Positions 55,197-63,276 of a DNA stretch of 64,000 bases are shown in pieces. Source of the DNA: Methylobacterium sp. J-030 (GTDB taxonomy: Bacteria > Pseudomonadota > Alphaproteobacteria > Rhizobiales > Beijerinckiaceae); contig NZ_JAKSYM010000402.1 in assembly GCF_022829545.1 (NCBI RefSeq), positions 1 to 64,000 on the forward strand, written 5' to 3'. How positions within the stretch are numbered: position 1 is the stretch's first letter; the number at the start of each line of letters is the position of its first letter. The notes beneath the pieces were generated by a model, which was not told the origin of the DNA, made no database searches, and was given only the letters and a program-made list of their open reading frames with translations. The position numbers and the translations under genes were made by a program.

Positions 55197-55496
55197 TCAA
55201 GCGCGGCGTCCGACGGCGCGTCGCGCGCCGTAGCCGACGATCGCCCAGAGCAGAGCCGCGACGGCTCGCACCGGGAAGAAGGTCGGCCCATCATGGGTGA
55301 CCGGCGCCGGCCAGGGGATGCCGGCGGCGCTCACCGCGTAGGAGAACAGCACCGAAAAGCCGAGCGCCGCGATCGCCGCGATGAACACCTTGCCGAACTG
55401 GCTCGCGGTCCAGCCGAGATAGACCGCCACCACGATCAGCGCCGGATCGAACCCGGCCCAGATCCAGACCGTCCAGGGATAGTAGGGGACGGTCAT
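55197..55496 (-). CDS. Small membrane protein coupled to gatA
   Basis: A 99-residue protein, MTVPYYPWTVWIWAGFDPALIVVAVYLGWTASQFGKVFIAAIAALGFSVLFSYAVSAAGIPWP..., with three hydrophobic segments (about residues 18-30, 36-58 and 76-92) and a basic C-terminus. Its ATG overlaps the gatA stop (ATGA), so translation is coupled to gatA. I know of no function. It is a predicted inner-membrane protein. Confidence 0.8.
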   Translation of the reverse strand: MTVPYYPWTVWIWAGFDPALIVVAVYLGWTASQFGKVFIAAIAALGFSVLFSYAVSAAGIPWPAPVTHDGPTFFPVRAVAALLWAIVGYGARRAVGRRA

Positions 55497-56971
55497 GCCC
55501 ACCACGGCTCGGGCAGGTTGGTCCGCCCGGCCGAATCCTCGATCACCTGGGCCACCGCGAACAGCGTCTCCTCGTCGAAGGGCCGGCCAATCAGCTGGAG
55601 CCCCAGCGGCAGCCCCTGCCCGTCGAGCCCCGCCGGCACCGCGATGCCCGGGAGCCCCGCCATGTTCACCGTCACGGTGAACACGTCGTTGAGGTACATC
55701 TCCACTGGGTCGGCGGAGGCCTTCTCGCCGATGCCGAAAGCGGCCGACGGGGTGGCGGGGGTGAGGATCGCGTCGACACCGTCCGCGTAGGCGGCCTCGA
55801 AGTCGCGCTTGATCAGCGTGCGGATCTTCTGCGCCCGGACGTAATAGGCATCGTAGTAGCCCGCCGAGAGCACGTAGGTGCCGATCATGATCCGGCGCTT
55901 CACCTCGCGGCCGAAGCCGGCGGCGCGGGTATTCTCGTACATCCCGGCGATGTCCTTGCCGGGCATCCGCAGGCCGTAGCGGACGCCGTCGTAGCGGGCG
56001 AGGTTCGAGGAAGCCTCGGCCGGCGCCACGATGTAGTAGGCCGGCAGCGCGTAGGACGTGTGCGGCAGCGAGATTTCCTTGAGGGTCGCGCCGGCCGCCT
56101 TCAGCCACGCGGCGCCCGCGTCCCAGAGCTTCTGGATGTCGGCCGGCATGCCGTCGACCCGGTACTCCTTCGGGATGCCGATGGTCAGCCCCTTCACGCC
56201 GCGGGTCACAGCCGCCTCGAAATCGGGTACGGCGAGATCGGCGCAAGTGGTGTCGCGGGCATCCGCCCCGGCCATGGAGCCGAGCAGGATCGCGCAGTCG
56301 CGCACCGTGCGCGCGATCGGGCCAGCCTGGTCGAGGGAGGAGGCGAACGCCACCGTGCCCCAGCGCGAGCAGCGCCCGTAGGTCGGCTTGATCCCGACCG
56401 TGCCGGTGAAAGCGGCGGGCTGGCGGATCGAGCCGCCGGTGTCGGTGGCGGTGGCGCCGAGGCAGAGCCGTGCGGCGACCGCGGCGGCCGAGCCGCCGGA
56501 GGACCCGCCGGGCACGAGTCGCGCATCCGAGCCAGTGCGCCGCCAGGGCGAGACGACGTTGCCATAGGCGCTGGTCTCGTTCGAGGAGCCCATGGCGAAT
56601 TCGTCGAGATTCAGTTTGCCGAGCATCACCGCGCCGTCGCGCCACAGGTTGGCCGAGACCGCCGATTCGTAGTGAGGCTCGAACGTCTCCAGGATCTTGG
56701 AGCCCGCCGTCGTGGTGACACCCTCGGTGCAGAACAGATCCTTGATGCCGAGCGGGATGCCCTCGAGCGGACGCGCCGCGCCGGCGGCGATCTTTGCGTC
56801 GGCGGCATCCGCCATCGCGAGGGCGCGGTCGGGCGTCTCCCGGAGGAACGCGTTCAGGAAGCGGGCCTTCTCGATCGCGTCGAGATGCGCCTGCGTCAGC
56901 TCGCGGGCCGAGAGCCGCTTCGCCTTGAGGGCGTCGCGCGCCTCGGCCAGGGTGAGTTCGTTCGGAGTCAC
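55493..56971 (-). CDS. gatA: Aspartyl/glutamyl-tRNA(Asn/Gln) amidotransferase subunit A
   Basis: GatA (about 492 residues) is the amidase-signature subunit that frees ammonia from glutamine for GatB. The catalytic Lys lies in LEGIPLGIKDLFCTEGV, and the Ser-cisSer part in ARLVPGGSSGGSAAAVAA and ATDTGGSIRQPAAFTGTVGIKPTYG. I take the GTG at 56971 (VTPNELTLAEARDAL), which has GGGGA upstream; a start at 57013 would add 14 residues. It is between gatC and the coupled membrane gene. Confidence 0.97.
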   Translation of the reverse strand: MTPNELTLAEARDALKAKRLSARELTQAHLDAIEKARFLNAFLRETPDRALAMADAADAKIAAGAARPLEGIPLGIKDLFCTEGVTTTAGSKILETFEPHYESAVSANLWRDGAVMLGKLNLDEFAMGSSNETSAYGNVVSPWRRTGSDARLVPGGSSGGSAAAVAARLCLGATATDTGGSIRQPAAFTGTVGIKPTYGRCSRWGTVAFASSLDQAGPIARTVRDCAILLGSMAGADARDTTCADLAVPDFEAAVTRGVKGLTIGIPKEYRVDGMPADIQKLWDAGAAWLKAAGATLKEISLPHTSYALPAYYIVAPAEASSNLARYDGVRYGLRMPGKDIAGMYENTRAAGFGREVKRRIMIGTYVLSAGYYDAYYVRAQKIRTLIKRDFEAAYADGVDAILTPATPSAAFGIGEKASADPVEMYLNDVFTVTVNMAGLPGIAVPAGLDGQGLPLGLQLIGRPFDEETLFAVAQVIEDSAGRTNLPEPWWA

Positions 56972-57043
56972 GCTGTTCCCGTCCCCACGCGCCGCAGCGC
57001 GCCCGCTACACATCCGGTCCGCACGATTCGCGCCGAAACCGGC

Positions 57044-57331
57044 CTACTCGACCACCTTCGGAACCAGGAAGTAATTGTCCTCGGTCTCGGGCGCGTTGGC
57101 CACCACGTCGGCGGCGCGGCCGCCCTCGGTGACCACGTCCGCGCGCTTCTTCATCGCCATCGGCGTCACGGAGGTCATGGGCTCGACGCCGGACACGTCG
57201 ACGGTGCCGAGCTGCTCCACGAAGGCCAGGATCGCGTTCAGCTCGCCCTGCAGCGGCCCGACCTCGTCGTTGGTGACTGCGATGCGCGCCAGATGCGCGA
57301 TGCGCCGAACCGTCTTCTCGTCGACCGACAT
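57044..57331 (-). CDS. gatC: Aspartyl/glutamyl-tRNA(Asn/Gln) amidotransferase subunit C
   Basis: GatC (95 residues) stabilises the GatA-GatB complex. MSVDEKTVRRIAHLARIAV, LNAILAFVEQLGTVDVSGVEPMTSV and the C-terminal ETEDNYFLVPKVVE are the family pattern. The ATG at 57331 is favoured over an in-frame 57409. It is the first gene of the gat unit. Confidence 0.96.
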   Translation of the reverse strand: MSVDEKTVRRIAHLARIAVTNDEVGPLQGELNAILAFVEQLGTVDVSGVEPMTSVTPMAMKKRADVVTEGGRAADVVANAPETEDNYFLVPKVVE

Positions 57332-57433
57332 GCCGTCCCGTTCGTCCCTGTCCGGGAGCAGCCCCCCGGGATCGGCCGGGCTATAGCACCGGGTTCCGAC
57401 GCGCCGCAACGCGCGGCGCGGTCCGTCCCGGAT

Positions 57434-57574
57434 TCAGGTCACGACGTGATGCGGCGTCACCGACATCTCGATAATGATGCCGGGCCGGCGAACCGGTTGC
57501 ATCACGGCCTGGGTAAACCCCAGAACCAGGATCTCGAAGGCGAGCAGAAGCATCAGGCGATGCCTGCGCGGCAT
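57434..57574 (-). CDS. Possible 46-residue membrane peptide
   Basis: A short frame, MPRRHRLMLLLAFEILVLGF..., has a basic start, a hydrophobic helix of about 18 residues and a C-terminal part with PVRRPGIIIEMSVTPHHVV. The arrangement is that of a single-span membrane peptide, and the codon pattern looks coding. There is no clear ribosome site, no known family, and it lies upstream of gatC on the same strand, so this is a tentative gene. Confidence 0.45.
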   Translation of the reverse strand: MPRRHRLMLLLAFEILVLGFTQAVMQPVRRPGIIIEMSVTPHHVVT

Positions 57575-57710
57575 GGGGGCCGCGGAACGGGTGGGCTGGC
57601 CGGTGGTCGACAAGGCGGGGACCCGAACGGTGGTTTAACGAAGCTTTAACCTACCTAAACGGGAACGGCGCCGCGTCCATCCGGGGCGATCTACGGAGGG
57701 CCGCAAGCCT

Positions 57711-58301
57711 GTGGATGAGAGAGCGGAATCGATGTGGGAGCGGATCTTCACCAGCCTGTCCCCGGGCTTCGCGTCGGATGAGGCGGGGCTCGACGGCGCC
57801 GCTGCGGAACTCGGCTTCGCGCTGCCCGAATCCTACCGCAGCTTCTGTCGAACCTGCGGCGTCGGGCTGGCCGGAGAGCAGTTCAGGATCGCGGTTCCGG
57901 GCCCCTACCCGGCGAGCGATCTCATCACGCAGGCGGGGGTCATCGCACACAGTGTCGGGTCCGCCATCGGGATGCTGGAGGACGGGGCCGAACCGCACCG
58001 GTTCGACGTCGAAGGCGGCGACCCGGGCGTGGTCGAGCGTGCCTGCTTCTTCGGACGCGGCGACGATGGCGGCCTGCTATTCTGGGACGTGACCGGCGGC
58101 GGCCCGGAATACGACATCTGGCTGCTCGCCCCCGATCTGGAGACGATCCGGTTCGGCGGCGAGAGCCTCACCGACTTCTTCGCGCGGGTCACCGGCCCCG
58201 CCGCCGCCCTCGTGCTCGGGCCGGGTTTCGAGCCCCTGCCCGCGCGGTTCGCGGGCGTCACGGAGGCCATCCTGATGCGCAGTATGCAGGCTGACTCATG
58301 A
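57711..58301 (+). CDS. SMI1/KNR4-type domain protein
   Basis: A 196-residue protein starting at a GTG. The pattern is that of SMI1/KNR4 (SUKH) domains: ELGFALPESYRSFCRTCGVG (L..P..Y..F....NG), IAHSVGSAIGMLEDG, ACFFGRGDDGGLLFWDVTGGGPEYDIWLLA and LTDFFARV. Bacterial SUKH proteins often act as immunity proteins against toxins, but no toxin gene is seen next to it. Its stop overlaps the ruvX start (ATGA), indicating coupled translation. Confidence 0.82.
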   Translation: MDERAESMWERIFTSLSPGFASDEAGLDGAAAELGFALPESYRSFCRTCGVGLAGEQFRIAVPGPYPASDLITQAGVIAHSVGSAIGMLEDGAEPHRFDVEGGDPGVVERACFFGRGDDGGLLFWDVTGGGPEYDIWLLAPDLETIRFGGESLTDFFARVTGPAAALVLGPGFEPLPARFAGVTEAILMRSMQADS

Positions 58302-58801
58302 ACCACGACGCGTTTCGCGCTTTTGCAGCCGCCTCACGCGGCGGGGCGCGGCTGATCGGCATCGATCTCGGCACCAAGACGATCGGCCTCGCCCTGTCGG
58401 ATCTGGGCCGCCAGATCGCGACGCCGCTGGAGACGATCCGCCGGGTGAAGTTCACGCCGGACGCGCAGCGCCTCGCCGCCCTGTGCCGGCAGCACGCGGT
58501 CGGCGGCCTCGTGGTCGGCCTGCCACTCAACATGGACGGCAGCGAGGGGCCGCGGGTACAATCGACCCGCGCCTTCATGCGCAACCTCGCGCCGATCCTG
58601 CCCCTGCCCCACGTGTTCTTCGACGAGCGCCTGTCGACCGCGGTCGTGACCCGGGCGCTGATCGAGGCCGACGCCTCCCGGGCCCGGCGCGGCGAACTCG
58701 TGGACAAGCTCGCCGCCGCCTACATCCTCCAGGGTTGCCTGGACGTGATGCGCCACCTCGCCGACGAGGAGGAAGCCGACGCGGATCCGTTCAGCGGCTG
58801 A
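58298..58801 (+). CDS. ruvX: Putative Holliday junction resolvase / pre-16S rRNA nuclease YqgF
   Basis: YqgF/RuvX (167 residues) has the RNase H-like fold: RLIGIDLGTKTIGLALSDLGRQIATPLETI, GGLVVGLPLNMDGSEGPRVQSTRAFMRNL, and FFDERLSTAVVTRALIEADASRARR with VDKLAAAYILQGCL (catalytic acidic residues). The family processes the 5' end of 16S rRNA precursors. It is coupled to the SMI1-type gene and converges with dprA with an 11-base overlap of ends. Confidence 0.95.
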   Translation: MNHDAFRAFAAASRGGARLIGIDLGTKTIGLALSDLGRQIATPLETIRRVKFTPDAQRLAALCRQHAVGGLVVGLPLNMDGSEGPRVQSTRAFMRNLAPILPLPHVFFDERLSTAVVTRALIEADASRARRGELVDKLAAAYILQGCLDVMRHLADEEEADADPFSG

Positions 58802-60002
58802 GCAGCGAGACCGCGCCGCTCCGGTGGCGCTCGATCCGCCCATCGAGTTCCAGTTCCAGCAGGACAGTCTGCACCACGCGGATGCCGACGCCGGCGGTGC
58901 GTGCGAGTTCGTCGGTGCCGACGGGGCTCGGCCCAAGCAGGGCGACGATGCGGGTGAGGTCGTCGGCCGGCTCCGGCGGATCGTCCGGGCGCTCGGCGAG
59001 ACCGGGCATCGGCCGGTGGAACAGGCTTTGGCCCCCGGGCTCATCCGGATGCGGGGCGTCCAGGTCGATCTCGTCCCAGAAATCCGGCTGTTCCTTGAGG
59101 TCCAGCCGGTCCCGCGCCGGGGCCGCATCCGCGTCCGGGCCGCGCTCGATGATCGGGCCGAGCACGTCGAGGATGTGGGGCACGTCAGACACGAGCGTGG
59201 CGCCCTGACGGATCAGATCGTTGGTGCCCTCGGCCCTGGGATCCAACGGCGAGCCGGGGACCGCGAACACCTCTCGGTTCTGCTCCAGGGCGTAGCGCGC
59301 GGTGATCAGCGAGCCGGAGCGGCGCGCTGCCTCCACCACGACGGTGCCATACGACAGGCCGGAGATGATGCGGTTGCGCCGCGGGAAATCGCGCCCCCGC
59401 GGCACCCATCCGAAGGGCATCTCGGCGAGAACCGCCCCGCCCTCCCCCAGGATCGCCTCGACCAGCGCAGCGTGATTGTCCGGGTAGATCCGGTCCTGTC
59501 CGCCGGCCATCACCGCCACGGTGCCGGTCTGGAGACTGGCCTTGTGGGCGCGCGCGTCAATACCCCGGGCGAGGCCCGAAACCACCGTCAGGCCCGCCTC
59601 GCCGAGGCCCCGGGCCAGCCGCTCCGTGAAGGCGAGCCCGGCCGTCGAGGCGTTGCGCGAGCCGACGAGGGCCACCGCCGGACGATTCAGGATCGGAGCG
59701 CCCCGGAGCGCCAGGAGCGGCGGCGCCGCGTCGGTCTGCTGGAGGAGGCGCGGGTACTCCGCCTCGCCGATGGCGATCAGCCGGCCGCCGAGGCGCGCCA
59801 GGGCCGCGATCTCATCCTCGGCCTGCGCCCGGCTCGGCGGCTCCAGCCGCTTGCCCTGCCGTCGCGCCAGATCGGGCATGGCTTCCAGGGCGGCGGCCGC
59901 ACCGCCGAAGCGGTTGATCAGCGTGCGGAAGCTGCGCGGGCCGACGCCCTCGGTGCGGATCAGGCGCAGCCAATCGAGACGCTGGGCATCGGTGAGCTGC
60001 AT
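58791..60002 (-). CDS. dprA: DNA processing protein DprA
   Basis: DprA (403 residues) loads RecA onto incoming single-stranded DNA in transformation. An N-terminal helical SAM-like part (DAQRLDWLRLIRTEGVGPRSFRTLINRFGG) precedes the Rossmann-fold core (RPAVALVGSRNASTAGLAFTERLARGLGEAGLTVVSGLARGIDARAHKASL; IISGLSYGTVVVEAARRSGSLITARYALEQ) and a C-terminal winged-helix domain (DELARTAGVGIRVVQTVLLELELDGRIE). The start at 60002 (MQLTDAQRL) is preferred over an in-frame 60101. It follows plsY, a common alphaproteobacterial order. Confidence 0.96.
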   Translation of the reverse strand: MQLTDAQRLDWLRLIRTEGVGPRSFRTLINRFGGAAAALEAMPDLARRQGKRLEPPSRAQAEDEIAALARLGGRLIAIGEAEYPRLLQQTDAAPPLLALRGAPILNRPAVALVGSRNASTAGLAFTERLARGLGEAGLTVVSGLARGIDARAHKASLQTGTVAVMAGGQDRIYPDNHAALVEAILGEGGAVLAEMPFGWVPRGRDFPRRNRIISGLSYGTVVVEAARRSGSLITARYALEQNREVFAVPGSPLDPRAEGTNDLIRQGATLVSDVPHILDVLGPIIERGPDADAAPARDRLDLKEQPDFWDEIDLDAPHPDEPGGQSLFHRPMPGLAERPDDPPEPADDLTRIVALLGPSPVGTDELARTAGVGIRVVQTVLLELELDGRIERHRSGAVSLLSR

Positions 60003-60039
60003 ACGATCCCCCCAAGGACCGCGCATCCCATGCCTGCGC

Positions 60040-60645
60040 TCAGCCCTTCTGGCCGATGCGCCCCTCGGTGCCGGACGCGAGCCGGCGGATGTTGGGCGCA
60101 TGCTTGCACCATAGCAGCACGCCCATCAGAAGGAACAGCACAGCTTGCGCCGGCGCGCCGAGGAGCCAGAGCGCCAGGGGCGTCGCCCCCGAGGCGACGA
60201 GCGCCGCCAGCGACGAGTATTTGAGCGTGAAGGCGAGGCCGAGCCAGATCAGCGCGAAGATCCCAAGCGCCGGCGGGGAGAAGGCGAGGAGCACGCCGAT
60301 GAAGGTGGCCACGCCTTTGCCGCCCTTGAAGCCGAGCCAGACGGGGAAGCAATGACCGAGGAAGGCGCCCAGGCCGGCGGCCAGGGCCGGCCCCTCCCCC
60401 AGGTTCCGGGCCAGCAGGACTGCCGCGGTCCCCTTCAGCGCGTCGCCCAACAGCGTCGCGGCGGCGAGGCCCTTCCGGCCGGTCCGCAGCACGTTGGTGG
60501 CGCCGATATTGCCGGATCCGATCGCCCGCACGTCGCCGAGCCCGGCGAATCGCGTGAGGATCAGGCCGAACGGGATCGAGCCAAGGGCGTAGCCGAGGAC
60601 GAGGCCGCCGAAGGTGGCCCAGGTCGCGAGGTCCGGGGGCATCAC
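60040..60645 (-). CDS. plsY: Acyl-phosphate:glycerol-3-phosphate acyltransferase
   Basis: PlsY (201 residues) acylates glycerol-3-phosphate at the membrane in the first step of phospholipid synthesis. Family motifs are IPFGLILTRFAGLGDVRAIGSGNIGATNVLRTGRKG, LGHCFPVWLGFKGGKGVATFIGVLLA (glycine-rich glycerol-phosphate site) and about five membrane helices. Its ATG overlaps the pyrC stop by four bases. Confidence 0.97.
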   Translation of the reverse strand: MMPPDLATWATFGGLVLGYALGSIPFGLILTRFAGLGDVRAIGSGNIGATNVLRTGRKGLAAATLLGDALKGTAAVLLARNLGEGPALAAGLGAFLGHCFPVWLGFKGGKGVATFIGVLLAFSPPALGIFALIWLGLAFTLKYSSLAALVASGATPLALWLLGAPAQAVLFLLMGVLLWCKHAPNIRRLASGTEGRIGQKG

Positions 60646-61946
60646 GCGGCCGCCGCCAGGTCGTCGGCCGCATGGACGACCGCGCCGCTGACCAGCGTCA
60701 GGACGGCGGCGCCCTGGAGGCGCGCCTCGTCGAAGGGCGAGTTCTTCGAGCGCGATTTCAGCCGGCGCTTGTCGAGCACATAGGGCAGATCAAGATCAAT
60801 CAGCACCAGATCGGCCGGCGCGCCGACCGCGAGGCGGCCGGCCTCCCGTCCCAGGATCCGCGCGGGGTTCACCGTCAGCGCGGCGATGAGCTTCGGCAGC
60901 TCGAGATCCCCTGTGTGGACGAGCCGCAGGGCGGCGCCCAGCAGGGTCTCGACGCCGAGGGCGCCGTCCGCCGCCTCCGCGAAGGGCAGGCGCTTCGTCT
61001 CCACGTCCTGCGGGTTGTGATCGGACACGACCACGTCGATCACGCCCTCGCGCAGCGCCTGGACAACCGCCTGCCGGTCGGCCTCGTCGCGCAGGGGCGG
61101 CGAGAGCCGGCAGAAGGTGCGGTAGTGGCCGATGTCGTTCTCGTTCAGCACAAGGTTGTTGACCGACACGCCGCACGTCACCGGCAGCCCATCGTGCTTG
61201 GCCCGGCGGACGATCTCGACGGAATCCGCGCAGGAAATCATGGCGGCGTGGTAGCGGGCGCCGGTCAGCCGCACCAGGCGGATGTCGCGCTCCAACATCA
61301 CGGTCTCGGCCTCGCGGGGGATGCCCATCAGACCCAGGCGCGTGGCAAGCTCGCCCTCGTTCATCACGCCCTCCGCGACGAGGTCGGCATCCTCGACATG
61401 CTGCATCACCAGCGCGTCGAAGTCCCGGGCGTAGGTCAGCGCGCGCCGCATCATTTGCGCGTTCCTGACGGCGTGGAGCCCGTCCGTGAAAGCCACGGCG
61501 CCGGCCTCCTTGAGAAGGCCGAATTCGGTCATCTCCTGTCCAGCGAGGCCCTTGGTGATGGCGGCGGCGGGCAGAATGGTGACACTCGCCGTGTCGCGCG
61601 CCCGGCGGAGCACGAAGTCGACGATGGCCGGCCCGTCGATCACCGGATTGGTGTCCGGCATGCAGACCAGGGTGGTCACGCCCCCCGCGGCGGCGGCCGC
61701 GCTCGCCGAGGCCAGGGTCTCGCGGTGCTCGGCCCCGGGTTCGCCCACGAAGGCGCGCATGTCGATGAGGCCGGGCGTCAGGACGCGGCCGGCACAGTCG
61801 ATTCGTTTCGCGCCGTCCGGCGTGCCGGGGGCGGCACCGCCGACGATGTCGGCGATTCGGCCGTCCCGCACGAGGACCGCACCGGTGGTCTCGCGGCCGG
61901 TCGACGGGTCGAGGAGGCTGGCGTTGGATAGAAGATAGTCGCTCAC
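60642..61946 (-). CDS. pyrC: Dihydroorotase-like protein lacking the metal-binding HxH motif
   Basis: A 434-residue protein of the type I dihydroorotase family: LTPGLIDMRAFVGEPGAEHRETLASASAAAAAGGVTTLVCMPDTNPVID and VVSDHNPQDVETKRLPFAEAADGALGVETLL are the family positions. In an active enzyme the first reads PGLIDxHxHxREPG and the second DHAPH; here MRAFVG and DHNPQ replace them, so the binuclear zinc ligands are missing. It resembles the non-catalytic PyrC'/PyrX proteins that support aspartate carbamoyltransferase (PyrB), though pyrB is not adjacent. It overlaps plsY and hisF. Confidence 0.85.
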   Translation of the reverse strand: MSDYLLSNASLLDPSTGRETTGAVLVRDGRIADIVGGAAPGTPDGAKRIDCAGRVLTPGLIDMRAFVGEPGAEHRETLASASAAAAAGGVTTLVCMPDTNPVIDGPAIVDFVLRRARDTASVTILPAAAITKGLAGQEMTEFGLLKEAGAVAFTDGLHAVRNAQMMRRALTYARDFDALVMQHVEDADLVAEGVMNEGELATRLGLMGIPREAETVMLERDIRLVRLTGARYHAAMISCADSVEIVRRAKHDGLPVTCGVSVNNLVLNENDIGHYRTFCRLSPPLRDEADRQAVVQALREGVIDVVVSDHNPQDVETKRLPFAEAADGALGVETLLGAALRLVHTGDLELPKLIAALTVNPARILGREAGRLAVGAPADLVLIDLDLPYVLDKRRLKSRSKNSPFDEARLQGAAVLTLVSGAVVHAADDLAAAA

Positions 61947-62746
61947 AGGGGCGCCCTCGCGGAAGAGGCCGGGCCGTCGAGGCGCATGGCGAGGCCGGCC
62001 GCCGCCATATGGGCCTTGGCCTCGGCGACGCTCGCCTGCCCGAAATGGAAGATGGAAGCCGCCAGCACCGCGCTGGCCCCGCCCTCGGCCACGCCGGCCA
62101 CGAGGTCGTCGAGGCCGCCGACCCCGCCGGAGGCGATCACCGGCACGGAGACGGCGTCGCTGATCGCCCGCGTCAGGGCGAGATCGTAGCCGGAGCGCGT
62201 GCCGTCCTTGTCCATGGAGGTGACGAGCAGTTCGCCCGCGCCCTTCTCGGCCACGAGCCGCGCGAAAGCCACGGCGTCGATCCCCGTCGGGTCACGGCCG
62301 CCATGCGTGAAAATCTCCCAGGCGGCGGGCGCACCGGGCGAAGAGACGCGCTTGGCGTCGATCGCCACCACGATGCACTGGGCACCGAACTTTTCCGCGG
62401 CGCGGGCGACGAGGTCTGGGTCCTTCACGGCCGCGGTGTTGATCGCGACCTTGTCGGCCCCGGCGAGCAGCAGCGCGCGGACGTCCTCGACGGCGCGCAC
62501 GCCGCCGCCGACGGTGAGTGGCATGAAGCAGGCCTCGGCGGTCCGGCTGACGATGTCGAGCAGCGTGCCCCTTGCCTCGCGGCTCGCGGTGATGTCGAGG
62601 AAGCAGAGCTCGTCGGCGCCGGCCGCGTCGTAGACCTTGGCGGCCTCGACGGGGTCGCCGGCATCGCGCAGGCCCTCGAAGCGCACGCCTTTCACGACGC
62701 GCCCGTCCTTCACGTCGAGGCAGGGGATGATGCGGGTCTTGAGCAC
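61943..62746 (-). CDS. hisF: Imidazole glycerol phosphate synthase cyclase subunit
   Basis: HisF (267 residues) uses ammonia from HisH to make imidazole glycerol phosphate and AICAR. The barrel motifs MLKTRIIPCLDVKDGRVVKGVRFEGLRDAGDPVEAAKVYDAAGADELCFLDITA (first Asp at residue 11), VPVIASGGVGGLDDLVAGV (phosphate site) and LLVTSMDKDGTRSGYDLALTRAI are intact. Its stop overlaps the pyrC start, and a DUF29 gene lies between it and hisA. Confidence 0.98.
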   Translation of the reverse strand: MLKTRIIPCLDVKDGRVVKGVRFEGLRDAGDPVEAAKVYDAAGADELCFLDITASREARGTLLDIVSRTAEACFMPLTVGGGVRAVEDVRALLLAGADKVAINTAAVKDPDLVARAAEKFGAQCIVVAIDAKRVSSPGAPAAWEIFTHGGRDPTGIDAVAFARLVAEKGAGELLVTSMDKDGTRSGYDLALTRAISDAVSVPVIASGGVGGLDDLVAGVAEGGASAVLAASIFHFGQASVAEAKAHMAAAGLAMRLDGPASSARAPL

Positions 62747-62756
62747 GGGCAGCTCT

Positions 62757-63236
62757 TCAGTCCGGAGTATCTTCTGGATCGGCGGAGAAAGACCGCGTCA
62801 GCAGTTCCTCCCATGTGTAGGGACATTCTTTCGGGAATAACCCCAACGGTAGACCCGTCTCGGCAGCCGCTTCTTCTCGCGCATCGCGATAAGCGCGCGA
62901 CAAAGCTTGAGCAAGGCGGACCTTGAGACCTGGATTGTCTTCAAGCACGTCTGCCGCTCGATTTCGATGGGTCCGAATCGAGACCGTCCAGCTGCGGCTT
63001 CGGCGCTCCGGCTGATAATCGAACTTCAGCATGTGCAGCAATACGATGCGCCAAAAGCTCACCAGACTGTCGAACTGGCTCTTGCCCAAGCTCTCGATCT
63101 CCTCGGCGAGATTCTCGCGGTCGAGCCGCGAGAGGTCGCCAGCGCGCAGCCGGGCGCTCTGCTCCTGGGTCCAGGTGTAGAAATCGTCCGCGTAGGCCGT
63201 CTCGGCCGAGGCGGGCCGGGCCTTCACCGCCGTCAT
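62757..63236 (-). CDS. DUF29 family protein, inserted between hisA and hisF
   Basis: A 159-residue DUF29 protein: YADDFYTWTQEQSARLRAGDLSRLDRENLAEEIESLGKSQFDSLVSFWRIVLLHMLKFDYQPERRSRSW, RNRAADVLEDNPGLKVRLAQALSRAYRDAREEAAAETG, and FPKECPYTWEELL, all standard for the family. The function of DUF29 is unknown; it is widespread in cyanobacteria and proteobacteria and often mobile. The base composition is visibly more A/T-rich than in hisA and hisF. I use the ATG at 63236; 63263 is the frame's earlier start. It ends ten bases before hisF. Confidence 0.9.
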   Translation of the reverse strand: MTAVKARPASAETAYADDFYTWTQEQSARLRAGDLSRLDRENLAEEIESLGKSQFDSLVSFWRIVLLHMLKFDYQPERRSRSWTVSIRTHRNRAADVLEDNPGLKVRLAQALSRAYRDAREEAAAETGLPLGLFPKECPYTWEELLTRSFSADPEDTPD

Positions 63237-63276
63237 CAAGGCCTCCCGAGTCTGCGCGGCCACCGGGAAGGATCTA

